64,000 nucleotides of DNA. Source: Actinomycetospora termitidis. Its GTDB lineage: Bacteria; Actinomycetota; Actinomycetes; Mycobacteriales; Pseudonocardiaceae. Both the position numbers and the translations under genes were made by a program. The stretch covers positions 148,982 through 212,981 of the forward strand of contig NZ_JASVWF010000010.1 of NCBI RefSeq assembly GCF_030286555.1, read 5' to 3'. This document shows positions 38,168 through 46,315 of the stretch, one piece after another; the first letter of the stretch is position 1; each line of letters begins with the position of its first letter. Under the pieces are notes generated by a model, which was given only the letters and a program-made list of their open reading frames with translations, ran no database searches and was not told where the DNA came from.

Positions 38168-39288
38168 GCGCGCAGCTCCTCACCGTGCTCGTCCAGGTCG
38201 GGCGGGGGCAGTTCGTAGACCGCCGGGGTCGCGGAGAACCGGATCGGGTGCCTCGTCGTCGGGACCGCGCGGTCGCCCTCGCCGACCTCGACGACCGGGT
38301 CGAGCCCGAACCGCTCCGCCATCGCGAACCCGCCGTCGATCGACTGGATCGGTCCGCACGGCACGCCCGCGTCGACGAGCAGCTCGAACCACTCGACGGC
38401 GGACTTCTCCTTCAGCTTCCCGACGAGGATCGGGCGCAGCTCCTCGCGGTTCTCCGTCCGGGAGGCGTTCCGGGCGTAGCGCTCGTCGGCGGCCACCTCC
38501 GGGATGCCGAGCACGTCGCAGAGCTTGCGGAACTGGCCGTCGTTCGCGGCGGCGATGATCAGGTCGTCGTCGGCGGTCGCCAGCGGCTCGTACGGGAAGA
38601 CGCTCGGGTGCGCGTTGCCCATCCGGTGCGGCACGACGCCACCGGCGACCCAGGCGCTGGAGTGGTTCACCAGCCCCGTCAGCGCCGAGGACAGCAGGTT
38701 GAGCTCGACGTGCTGGCCCTCGCCGGTGGCGTCGCGGTGGCGCAGCGCGGCGAGGATGCCGATGACGGCGTGGTTGCCGGCCATCACGTCGAACACCGAG
38801 ATGCCGGCCCGGAAGGGCTCGCCGTCAGGATCGCCGGTCAGGTCCATCAGCCCGGAGATCGCCTGGACCATCAGGTCGTAGCCGGGGACGTGCGCACCCT
38901 TGCCGGAGCCGAAGCCCGAGATGCTCGCGTAGACGACGCCGGCGTTGGCCTCCTTCACGGTGTCGAAGTCCAGGCCGTACTTGCGCATCCCGCCCGGGCG
39001 CAGGTTCTCGATGACCACGTCCGCCCGGCGCGCGAGCTCCTGCGCCACCGCGACGTCGTCGGGATCGCGCAGGTCCAGCGCGATCGAGCGCTTCCCGCGG
39101 TTGATCCCGAGGTAGTACGTGGAGGTCTCGCCGCGGGTCGGCGGCATCCACGTGCGCGTGTCGTCACCCTGCGGGCCCTCGACCTTCACCACCTCGGCGC
39201 CCATGTCCGCGAGCAGCATCGTCGCGTAGGGCCCGGCGAGGATCCGGGAGAAGTCGGCCACCAGCACCCCGGCGAGCGGGCCAGCCAT
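38152..39288 (-). CDS. CoA-transferase family III (CaiB/BaiF)
   Basis: 378 aa from ATG 39288 behind AGAGGA. Family III opening GPLAGVLVADFSRILAGPYATMLLADMGAEVVKVE in parts (1-38), DLRDPDDVAVAQELARRADVVIENLRPG (about 73-100) and FRAGISVFDVMAG are all standard. Where the catalytic Asp is usually found (SLLD-type segment), it reads ELNLLSSALTGLVN (about 195-208), with Ser in place of Asp by my alignment. It should transfer CoA between carboxylic acids. First gene of the operon 39288 to 35446; its promoter holds a GTCCG-N5-CGGAC operator. The lyase start overlaps its end by 16 bases. Confidence 0.88.
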   Translation of the reverse strand: MAGPLAGVLVADFSRILAGPYATMLLADMGAEVVKVEGPQGDDTRTWMPPTRGETSTYYLGINRGKRSIALDLRDPDDVAVAQELARRADVVIENLRPGGMRKYGLDFDTVKEANAGVVYASISGFGSGKGAHVPGYDLMVQAISGLMDLTGDPDGEPFRAGISVFDVMAGNHAVIGILAALRHRDATGEGQHVELNLLSSALTGLVNHSSAWVAGGVVPHRMGNAHPSVFPYEPLATADDDLIIAAANDGQFRKLCDVLGIPEVAADERYARNASRTENREELRPILVGKLKEKSAVEWFELLVDAGVPCGPIQSIDGGFAMAERFGLDPVVEVGEGDRAVPTTRHPIRFSATPAVYELPPPDLDEHGEELRAWLTT

Positions 39289-39302
39289 CGTGGGTCCTCT
39301 CT

Positions 39303-39317
39303 GTCCGTCTGTCGGAC
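39303..39317. promoter_or_regulatory. IclR-type operator, site 1 (aromatic operon promoter)
   Basis: GTCCG-TCTGT-CGGAC, a perfect 5-5-5 dyad, 15 bp upstream of the CoA-transferase start. The 15-mer CTGTCCGTCTGTCGG (39301-39315) occurs in exact reverse complement at 41726-41740, upstream of the amidohydrolase. Confidence 0.75.
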
Positions 39318-39368
39318 GGTCGTCCGCCATCGATCCTGATCCTTCCCGACGACGGGCGTCAAGGCTCG

Positions 39369-40526
39369 TCAGGGATGGGAGTCGACGCCCGCGTAGGCGT
39401 GGGCGAACCACCGGGCGAGCAGCGGGTCGTCCCGGAGCCGCCGCACCCAGCCCTCCCGCATCCCGTGGACGAAGGCGGCCGCCCCGGTGCCGGCGAGGGC
39501 GTCGGCGGAGAACGCCGAGAGCACGCGCAGGAACCAGTCCGAGAAGCCCTGGGTCGCCATGACGACCGGGAGCCGGGTGTCGGAGTAGGCGGTCAGCCGC
39601 GCGCCGTCGCCGCGGTGGGCCTCGACGAGCCCGTGCGCGAGCTCGACCGCGTCGGCGACCGCGAGGTTCATCCCCTTGCCGCCCGCCGGCGTGATCAGGT
39701 GCGCGGCGTCGCCGACGAGGTAGGCGCCGCCGGCCTGCATCGGGGTCGTGACCCGGGTGCGCAGGTCCAGGTCGTCGACGGCGATCTCGACGCCGTCGAG
39801 GGCACCGGGCTCGCCGAGGCGGTCGGCGAGGTCGCGGCGCAGGTCGTCGTGGGTGAGGTCCGCGGCCCGGACGTCGTCGGGCACCTCGAGGTAGAACCGC
39901 GTCTCCTGCGGGCCCCGCCGCAGGTGGGCGGCGTACCCGCGCGGGTGGATGGCGTAGATCGTGTGCCCGACCAGCGGCGCCGTCCGCGCGGAGACGACGA
40001 GCCACCGGGCGGCGAGCGGGCGGTCGAGGACCTCGACCCGGTCGCCGAGGGCCCGCGCGACGACGCTGCCCGCCCCGTCGGCACCGACCAGGGCCCGGGG
40101 ACGGTAGGTCGTGTCGCCGGCGGTGATCGACGGTCCGTCGGGGTCGACGTGCGTCACCGGCTGCTCGAACCGCAGCGGGGCGCCCTCGTCGACGAGCGCG
40201 GCCGCCAGCTCCGCGACGATCCGGTGCTGCGGGAAGACGTAGTGCGGCCGGTCGCCGGTGAGGTCGGCGTAGTCGAACAGGTGCCGTGTCGACGGTGTGC
40301 GGAACTCGACGCGGCGGTTCTCGGTGTCGAAGACGAGCGGCAGCCCCTCGGCCCGCAGGAGCTCCGCCGTCCGGTACTCGACGATCCCGGCCTTCGGCAG
40401 CGTCCCGATCTCCGCCCGTCCCTGCCGTTCGAGGAGCACGTACGGCACTGCGGCGCGCTGCAGCAGCCAGGCGAGCACCAACCCGGCCGGCCCGGCGCCG
40501 ACGATCACCACCTCGGGCTCGTCCAT
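39369..40526 (-). CDS. FAD-dependent aromatic hydroxylase, 4-hydroxybenzoate 3-monooxygenase-like
   Basis: 385 aa. Class A flavoprotein monooxygenase of PobA length: FAD motif VVIVGAGPAGLVLAWLL (5-21), GADGAGSVVARAL (about 148-160, the DG motif), and YLVGDAAHLITPAGGKGMNLAVADA (about 270-294, the GD motif with the PHBH-specific P-x-G-G-K-G-M-N). ETRFYLEVPDDVRAADLTHDDLRRDL (about 207-232) is also PHBH-like. It hydroxylates an activated phenol ortho to OH using NAD(P)H. It lies 80 bp downstream of the start region of the CoA-transferase operon on the same strand but is a separate unit. Its own promoter region (40527-40772) shows an everted CGGAC/GTCCG at 40626-40635. Confidence 0.85.
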   Translation of the reverse strand: MDEPEVVIVGAGPAGLVLAWLLQRAAVPYVLLERQGRAEIGTLPKAGIVEYRTAELLRAEGLPLVFDTENRRVEFRTPSTRHLFDYADLTGDRPHYVFPQHRIVAELAAALVDEGAPLRFEQPVTHVDPDGPSITAGDTTYRPRALVGADGAGSVVARALGDRVEVLDRPLAARWLVVSARTAPLVGHTIYAIHPRGYAAHLRRGPQETRFYLEVPDDVRAADLTHDDLRRDLADRLGEPGALDGVEIAVDDLDLRTRVTTPMQAGGAYLVGDAAHLITPAGGKGMNLAVADAVELAHGLVEAHRGDGARLTAYSDTRLPVVMATQGFSDWFLRVLSAFSADALAGTGAAAFVHGMREGWVRRLRDDPLLARWFAHAYAGVDSHP

Positions 40527-40772
40527 GGCGCCATCGTGCGCGCATGGTGATCGTGCCGCGTGCCGACTTCCGGCGGGCGGGAACCCGAGGTGGGGGGTCG
40601 CCCGGACGTCAGCCGTGGCCCACCGCGGACGTCCGACGTCAGCAGGTCGCCACGCTCGTCGTCGCCTCCGGAGCGACGATGTCCCGCTGCTCCCACCGGA
40701 TGCGTGCAGGTCGCCATCGTCGCCGGCGGACCGCTACCGCGACGAGCTGACGATGCGGATTTCCCGCCACCG

Positions 40773-40801
40773 GATGACAGCAAGGACGCATTGCTGTCAC
40801 C
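40773..40801. terminator. Hairpin terminator after iclR
   Basis: TGACAGCAA and TTGCTGTCA pair exactly across a seven-base loop, starting about 10 bases downstream of the IclR stop on the minus strand. The rest of 40527-40772 shows no gene. Confidence 0.65.
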
Positions 40802-40810
40802 GCGGGAGCC

Positions 40811-41617
40811 CTACGACGCCGGCAACGTCACGTGCGGCAGCGACTCCCGGCGCGCGAAGTCGGCGCTGATCTCCCCCGCCGTCGCGAGGAGCAGCGGGAG
40901 GTGGTGCTCCACGAGGTACTCGACCGACGTCTCCGCGGCGTGGCAGTTGACGTTGACGCCGGCGACCACGCGCCCCGACCCGTCGCGCAGCGGCGCCGCG
41001 ACCGACCGGATCCCGAGGGTGAGCTGCTCGTCGGTCAGCGCCCACCCGCGCGCCCGGACCTCGCGCAGCGCCGCGTCCCGCTCCTCGACCGACGGCGTCC
41101 AGCGCGGCGTCAGCCCCGACCGGGTCGGCTCCGCGAGCACGCGGTCCAGCTCGTCGGGCGACAGCGCGGCCAGCTGCACCTTGCCCAGCGACGTCGGCAG
41201 GGCCGGGAACCGCGTCCCGATCTGCACCGCCAGCGACACGATCTTCGGCACCGACGCCCGCGCCACGTAGACGATGTCCGACCCGTCGAGCTGCGCGATC
41301 GAGCACGACTCGTGCGTCCGCGCGGACAACGCCTCCAGGTGCGGCCGCGCCACGTCCCACAGCCCCATCGACCCGACGTAGGCCGCGCCCAGGTCGAGCA
41401 CCCGCGGCGTGAGCACGTACCCGCGGTCGGCGGAGCGCACGTACCCGAGCTCGGTCAGCGTCAGGAGGATGCGGCGCGCGGTCGGGCGCGCCAGGCCGGT
41501 GGCGCCGGCGACCTCGGCGAGCGTCATCGCCGGTCGCGTCGCGGAGAACGCCCGGATGACGTCCAGCCCGCGCGCGAGCGCCTCGATGAAGTCCGGACCC
41601 GTTCCCTCGCGCGGCAC
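40811..41617 (-). CDS. IclR family transcriptional regulator
   Basis: 268 aa from GTG 41617 (GTG 41626 is an alternative; AGGG spacing favours 41617). The N-terminal winged helix is FIEALARGLDVIRAFSATRPAMTLAEVAGATGLARPTARRILLTLTELGYV in parts (about 7-58), followed by the IclR effector domain (DGSDIVYVARASV; PALPTSLGKVQLAALSPDELD; LTDEQLTLGIRSVAAPLRDGSGRVVAGVNVNCHA in parts). Short N-terminal spacing and this effector domain match PcaR/PobR/CatR-like regulators of aromatic catabolism. A perfect GTCCG-N5-CGGAC site lies just upstream of its start, and two more sites head the neighbouring transcripts, so it is probably autoregulated and controls both. Confidence 0.9.
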   Translation of the reverse strand: MPREGTGPDFIEALARGLDVIRAFSATRPAMTLAEVAGATGLARPTARRILLTLTELGYVRSADRGYVLTPRVLDLGAAYVGSMGLWDVARPHLEALSARTHESCSIAQLDGSDIVYVARASVPKIVSLAVQIGTRFPALPTSLGKVQLAALSPDELDRVLAEPTRSGLTPRWTPSVEERDAALREVRARGWALTDEQLTLGIRSVAAPLRDGSGRVVAGVNVNCHAAETSVEYLVEHHLPLLLATAGEISADFARRESLPHVTLPAS

Positions 41618-41631
41618 GTCGCGCACCCTAC

Positions 41632-41646
41632 GTCCGCCAGGCGGAC
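41632..41646. promoter_or_regulatory. IclR-type operator, site 2 (iclR promoter)
   Basis: GTCCG-CCAGG-CGGAC, a perfect 5-5-5 dyad, 15 bp from the preferred iclR start; suits negative autoregulation. Confidence 0.7.
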
Positions 41647-41723
41647 ACCGTCTCCCTTCCCGAGGGCGGGTCAGGGCCGGTTGACACCGCAACCATCGCT
41701 GAGCACAGTGAGCCAGGTCATTC

Positions 41724-41738
41724 GACCGACAGACGGAC
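41724..41738. promoter_or_regulatory. IclR-type operator, site 3 (amidohydrolase promoter)
   Basis: Reverse strand reads GTCCG-TCTGT-CGGTC, one base from the perfect dyad, with a spacer identical to site 1. It overlaps a second dyad GGACAGGTGTCC (41735-41746). It lies 30 bp upstream of the amidohydrolase ATG. Confidence 0.7.
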
Positions 41739-41767
41739 AGGTGTCCGAGTGCGAGGGAGCGAGCACG

Positions 41768-43219
41768 ATGAGTGAGGCCCGGCGACCGGTCGTCCTGCGC
41801 GGGGGAACCGTGCTCACCCTCGACGCGAGCCACACGGTGCTGACCGACGCCGACGTGCTCGTCGTCGACGACCGGATCGCCGCCGTCGGCCCGCAGCTCG
41901 ACGTCCCGGAGGGCACCGAGGAGATCGACGCCCGCGGCGGCATCGTCATGCCGGGGATGATCGATACACACCGGCACATGTGGCAGACCGCGATGCGCGG
42001 CTACGGCGCCGACTGGACCCTCACGCAGTACTTCGTCTGGTACTACCTCGAGCACGGCCGCACCTTCCGGCCGGAGGACGTGCACGCCGGCAACCTGCTC
42101 GGTGCGATCGAGGCGATCGACGCGGGCGTGACCACCACCGTCGACTGGTCGCACGGGCTGCAGACCGCCCAGCACGCCGACGCCGCCGTCGACGCGCTGC
42201 AGGCCGTCCCTGGCCGCTTCGTCCTCGCCTACGGCAACATCCAGGACGCGCCCGCGAACTGGACCGGCTCCGCCGAGTTCCGGGACTTCGTGCAGCGCCG
42301 CATGTCCGGCGACCGCGACCTGCTCGGCTTCCAGCTCGCCTTCGACGTGACCGGCGACCCGGCCTTCCCGGAGAAGCCGGCGTTCGAGGTCGCGCGCGAG
42401 CTCGGCGTCCCGGTCACCACGCACGCGGGCGTCTGGGGCGCCACCAACGACGACGGCATCCGCCTGATGCACGACCACGGGTTCATGACCCCGGAGACCG
42501 TCTACGTCCACGCCGCGACGCTGTCCGCCGACTCCTACCACCGGATCGCCGCGACCGGCGGCTCCGTGTCGGTGTCCACCGAGAGCGAGCAGTCCGCCGG
42601 ACAGGGCTACCCGCCCACCTGGGCGCTGCGGTCGCACGACATCCCGGTGTCGCTGTCGATGGACACCACGGTCTGGTGGAGCGGCGATCTGTTCTCCGCG
42701 ATGCGCACAACCCTCGGCGCCGACCGCTCCCGCGAGCACCTCGAGGCGCACGCGAAGGGCGAGACGGTCACGCACGCCGCGTTGCGCGCCGAGCAGGTCG
42801 TGGACTGGGCGACGCGCGGCGGGGCCCACGCCCTCGGCCGCGACGACCTGGGGAGCCTCGAGGTCGGGAAGAAGGCCGACGTCGTGCTGATCCGCAACGA
42901 GCACTCGCCGGTCTCGTTCCCGCTGCTCCACCCCTACGGCCACGTCGCCCTGCAGGCGCAGCGCGGCGACGTCGAGGCCGTGATCGTCGACGGGCGCGTG
43001 GTCAAGCGCGACCACCGCCTCGTCGGGATCGACCTCGCCGCTGCGCGCCGCACCGTCGAGCAGACCGTGGAGCACCTGCGCTCGACGCTCGGCGAGGAGG
43101 CCTGGGCCGCCGGGATGAACCCGGAGGTGCCGGAGACGAAGGTCCTCGACAACCCGTACACCTACACCGACTACCGGTCCTCGGCGACGCACAGTGTGGC
43201 TTCGCCAGGTGAGCGGTAG
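41768..43219 (+). CDS. Metal-dependent amidohydrolase (cytosine/guanine deaminase-TrzN-like superfamily)
   Basis: 483 aa from ATG 41768. Amidohydrolase ligands are GMIDTHRHMWQ (HxH, about 64-74), VTTHAGVWG (His, about 218), YVHAATLS (His, about 246) and SMDTTVWWSGD (Asp, about 299). The N-terminal beta sandwich (LRGGTVLTLDASHTVLTDADVLVVDDRIAAVG in parts) and C-terminal LEVGKKADVVLI are those of the AtzA/TrzN/8-oxoguanine-deaminase group, which removes amino, chloro or methylthio groups from heterocycles. It shares an operator with the aromatic operon. The last residues, VASPGER-stop, are encoded by a family A repeat, so the repeat supplies its stop codon. Confidence 0.85.
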   Translation: MSEARRPVVLRGGTVLTLDASHTVLTDADVLVVDDRIAAVGPQLDVPEGTEEIDARGGIVMPGMIDTHRHMWQTAMRGYGADWTLTQYFVWYYLEHGRTFRPEDVHAGNLLGAIEAIDAGVTTTVDWSHGLQTAQHADAAVDALQAVPGRFVLAYGNIQDAPANWTGSAEFRDFVQRRMSGDRDLLGFQLAFDVTGDPAFPEKPAFEVARELGVPVTTHAGVWGATNDDGIRLMHDHGFMTPETVYVHAATLSADSYHRIAATGGSVSVSTESEQSAGQGYPPTWALRSHDIPVSLSMDTTVWWSGDLFSAMRTTLGADRSREHLEAHAKGETVTHAALRAEQVVDWATRGGAHALGRDDLGSLEVGKKADVVLIRNEHSPVSFPLLHPYGHVALQAQRGDVEAVIVDGRVVKRDHRLVGIDLAAARRTVEQTVEHLRSTLGEEAWAAGMNPEVPETKVLDNPYTYTDYRSSATHSVASPGER

Positions 43220-43266
43220 TTGTCGCCATAGCGACAACAACTGCTCACCTGCGCGCCAGCGCACAC
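43194..43266. repeat. Palindromic repeat family A, copy 4 (encodes two stop codons)
   Basis: Arms AGGTGAGC and GCTCACCT (core 43207-43250) with an inner stem GTTGTCGC/GCGACAAC and CATAG centre. GTGTGGCTTCGCC precedes it and its pair GCGCCAGCGCACAC follows. The TAG of the amidohydrolase and the TGA of the convergent SnoaL-like gene are both inside. Confidence 0.78.
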
Positions 43267-43673
43267 CCCCAGAACGTCTCGATCCCGGCGCGGTCCATGT
43301 CCATGGTGCGCAGTTCGGTCATGCGGCCGTCGGGACCCAGGAGCGCCTGGTAGATCGCGCGGTTGTCGAAGACGGCGCCGTTCACCTCGCCGCGTTCGTG
43401 GACGAGGAGGACGACGCCGTCGTCGAAGCCCCATCCCGCCAGGATCTCCTGGCCGAAGGTGCCCGCGAAGAACCCGCCGAAGGCGAACCAGAACCCGAGC
43501 ACGGCGTCGCGCCCGCGGAGCTCCCGCCACGGGCCGGCGCCGATGTCGTTGATCATCACGACGTCGGGGTGCATCAGCGCGACCGTGGGCTCGACGTCCC
43601 CACCGGCCAGGGCCTCCAGGGCGCCGCGGAGGCGGACGAGGTTCGGGTGGTCGGTGCTGACGGTGACGGTCAT
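43245..43673 (-). CDS. SnoaL-like/NTF2-fold protein
   Basis: 142 aa. The cone-shaped NTF2-like fold is suggested by length and by NLVRLRGALEALAGGDVEPTVALMHPDVVMINDIG in parts (about 11-45), a LRGRDAVLGFWFAFGGFF helix (about 52-69) and late beta strands VVLLVHERGEV and MTELRTMDMD. Family members are small ketosteroid-isomerase-like enzymes or ligand-binding proteins; no catalytic Asp/His pair is certain. Its TGA stop is part of the repeat hairpin shared with the convergent amidohydrolase. Start ATG 43673 with GGGGGAG before it. Confidence 0.75.
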   Translation of the reverse strand: MTVTVSTDHPNLVRLRGALEALAGGDVEPTVALMHPDVVMINDIGAGPWRELRGRDAVLGFWFAFGGFFAGTFGQEILAGWGFDDGVVLLVHERGEVNGAVFDNRAIYQALLGPDGRMTELRTMDMDRAGIETFWGCALARR

Positions 43674-43753
43674 GGAGCTCCCCCTCGGTCGTGGACGAGG
43701 GCGACGCTAGGGAGCGCGGCGGCGCGGAACATCTGCCGAGCGGCAGAGGCGAT

Positions 43754-46315
43754 TCATTCCCGACGACGGGCCGCGAGCGCGGCCAGTTCCACGCGGCTCG
43801 ACACCCCGAGCTTGCCGAACACGCTGCGCAGGTGGGTCCGCACCGTCCCCGCCGACACCAGCAGGGCCGCCCCGACGGCCGCGTTCGTCAGCCCCTTCCC
43901 GACGAGGCCCACGACCTCCCGTTCGGTCGGCGTCAGGCTCTCCCACCCGCTCGACGGCCGGTCCCGACGACCACGGGTCCGGGACGCGTAGGCCACGGCC
44001 CCGTCGCGGTCCAGGCGCCGGCCACGCTCGGTGCACTCGGCCAGCGTCGCCACCGGCAGGGCAGCGACCGCCGCGTCCCGGTCACTCCGGACCGCCCGCC
44101 CGAGCGGCGACACGGCCAGCCCGAGTTCCTCACGACGGTGGTCGGCGGCCGCGTGCAGGGTCGCCGCGACCGTCACCCGACCGGCCCGCAGCGCTCCCCT
44201 CGCCACGACGTCCAGCGCATCGGGGACGAGCAGCTCGCACCCGGCGGCCGCAGCTTCGGCGAGCGCGGCGTGCGCACCGGCACCGGCGACGGCTGCCCGC
44301 ACCAGCCCGGCGGCGGCACCGAGCTCCCGGTGCCCGATCGAGGCAGCCAGCTCCCCGGCCTCCGTGGCGGCGGCCCCGTCGAACGCGAGCGTCGCGTGCA
44401 GCAGGGCGACCTCCGCGCCCAGCGCCGGCAGCCCGGCCGCCGCGTCGCGCAGGGCCGGCGGGACCGGGCGCGGCGGCTCGGACCACGCCCCGGCCACGGC
44501 GTCCGCGAGCTCCACCACGAGCGCCGTGCCGATCCCGGGGTGCTCCTCGAAGAACGGGCGAACCTCCCCGACCAGCGCCGACCCGTCGTCGGGACGTCCC
44601 CGAGCGCACAGGGCCCGGACGAGCGGGAGCAGGCAGGCCGCCGCACTCACCGGCTCGGCCACCCCGAGCGCGAGCCGCAGACCGTCCCGCCCGACCGCCT
44701 CGCCGTCGACGAGCCGCCCCGCGCGGACGGCGACCTCCGCCCGGATCGCGGCGTCCCACGCGCGCAGCTGCGCGTGCCCGAGCCGCCCCAGGGCGGGACG
44801 TGCGCTGTCGGCCCAGCCGACGGCCTCCGCGTCCGCACACTGCTGCAGGTGGCAGTAGGCCAGCAGCTGGCGGGCCTCGACCTCGCCCCAGTCGTCCCCG
44901 GCACGCCCGCCGAGCTCCACGGCCTCGGCCAGCACGGCGATCGCCCCCGCCGGGTCGACGAACAGCTGCGCCATCCCGACGAGGGTGAGCGCCCGCCCTC
45001 GGGTCGCGCCCTCGGCCCGGTCGGCGACGCCGGCCGCGAGCTCGACCCCCGTGGCCAGATCCCCGGCGTAGGCGGTCAGGAATGCGAGCGCCCAGCCCAG
45101 TCGCGGCGGCACCTCGGGCAGGGCCTCGGCGACGCCGCGGGCGAGGTCCCGTCCCTCGTGGCACCGTCCACGCAACGACCAGCCGAACGCCAGGTCCACG
45201 ACGATGCCCGCGGCCTCGTCGAGCCCGTGGCCGCTCGCGGCGGCGTCCCGCAGCACGGCGACGACGGCGACGGCCTCCCGGTCGAGCCGGTCCAGCGCGT
45301 CCGGGTCGGCCCGGCCGAGACCGTCCGCCAGCTCTCCCGCCAGCTCGGCGACCCACGCCCGCAGCCGGTCCGTCACGGACCCGTCGTCAGGAAGGAGCTC
45401 GGCCGCGTGCTCCCGCACCGTGTCGAGGAGCCGGTACCGCGCGTCCGCGGGATCGAACATCACCAGCGAGTGGTCGACGAGCGTCTCGAGCACCGCAGCG
45501 GGCTCGCCGGTCGCGGCCCGTGCCGTCTCGAGGGTGAACCGTCCCGGGAGCACCGACAGCGCGGCGAGCGCCTGGGCCGCGCGCTCGCCGGCGGCGTCCA
45601 GACCCCACGCGATGCAGGCCTGCAGCGAGCGGTGCCGGGCCGGGAGGCCGGAGTCGGCGCTGACGGGGAAGCGCAGGCGGTCGGTCATGCCGTCGCGGAT
45701 CGCCGCGAGCGACAGTCCCCGCGCGTGGCCCGCCGCGAGCTCGACCGCGAGCGGCAGGCCCTCGGCGAGCCGGCAGATGTCGGCCACCGTCGAGTCGTCG
45801 GGGCGGAGGTCGCCGCGGACCTCGCGGGCGCGCTCCACGAACAGCGCCCGCCCGTCGTCGGGCAGTCGCCCCACCGCCCGCACGGTCTCGCCGACCAGCC
45901 CGAGCCGCACCCGGCTCGTCGTCAGGACCCGGAGGTCGGGGCAGCCGCGCACCAGGCGACCGACGAGGACCGCCGCCGCGGAGCGCACGTGCTCGCACCC
46001 GTCGATCACGAGCAGGCCGTGCCGGTCGGTGAGGCTCGCGACGAGCCGGTCCTCGGGAGACGCGTCCGGGTCCTCCCGGACCCCGACGGCCCGCAGGGCG
46101 ACGAGGGCCAGGTCCGCCGGGGCACCGGCCTCGACGAACCCGACCACGCCGCCGACCGCCCCGCCAACCACCCTGGCGACCTCGACCGCCAGCCGCGTCT
46201 TGCCCGACCCGCCGGGCCCGACGAGCGTCACCACGCGGGTGCGCCCGACGAGTCCGGCGAGGTCGCGGACGTCGTCGTCGCGGCCGACGAACGACGAGGC
46301 GTAGGCGGGCAGCAC
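43754..46315 (-). CDS. LuxR-type regulator with NB-ARC-like ATPase domain
   Basis: 853 aa from GTG 46315, immediately after the TAG of the upstream serine hydrolase. N-terminal nucleotide-binding domain: Walker A LVGPGGSGKTRLAVE (about 32-46), Walker B LLVIDGCEHV (about 98-107), then LTTSRVRLGLVGE and GLPLAVELAAGHARG, typical of signal-transduction ATPases with a predicted AAA domain. A long Ala/Leu-rich helical region (probably TPR-like) follows, and the C-terminal 65 residues are the LuxR HTH (LTPTEREVVGLVGKGLTNAAVGAALLVSAGTVRTHLRSVFGKLGV in parts). A pathway-specific activator; the target may be the adjoining hydrolase. Confidence 0.88.
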   Translation of the reverse strand: MLPAYASSFVGRDDDVRDLAGLVGRTRVVTLVGPGGSGKTRLAVEVARVVGGAVGGVVGFVEAGAPADLALVALRAVGVREDPDASPEDRLVASLTDRHGLLVIDGCEHVRSAAAVLVGRLVRGCPDLRVLTTSRVRLGLVGETVRAVGRLPDDGRALFVERAREVRGDLRPDDSTVADICRLAEGLPLAVELAAGHARGLSLAAIRDGMTDRLRFPVSADSGLPARHRSLQACIAWGLDAAGERAAQALAALSVLPGRFTLETARAATGEPAAVLETLVDHSLVMFDPADARYRLLDTVREHAAELLPDDGSVTDRLRAWVAELAGELADGLGRADPDALDRLDREAVAVVAVLRDAAASGHGLDEAAGIVVDLAFGWSLRGRCHEGRDLARGVAEALPEVPPRLGWALAFLTAYAGDLATGVELAAGVADRAEGATRGRALTLVGMAQLFVDPAGAIAVLAEAVELGGRAGDDWGEVEARQLLAYCHLQQCADAEAVGWADSARPALGRLGHAQLRAWDAAIRAEVAVRAGRLVDGEAVGRDGLRLALGVAEPVSAAACLLPLVRALCARGRPDDGSALVGEVRPFFEEHPGIGTALVVELADAVAGAWSEPPRPVPPALRDAAAGLPALGAEVALLHATLAFDGAAATEAGELAASIGHRELGAAAGLVRAAVAGAGAHAALAEAAAAGCELLVPDALDVVARGALRAGRVTVAATLHAAADHRREELGLAVSPLGRAVRSDRDAAVAALPVATLAECTERGRRLDRDGAVAYASRTRGRRDRPSSGWESLTPTEREVVGLVGKGLTNAAVGAALLVSAGTVRTHLRSVFGKLGVSSRVELAALAARRRE

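Noticed and set aside
40626..40635. CGGACGTCCG palindrome upstream of the PobA-like gene as a fourth IclR operator
   Set aside because: It has the same half-sites but everted and without the 5-base spacer seen in the three good sites, so it is not counted as an operator.
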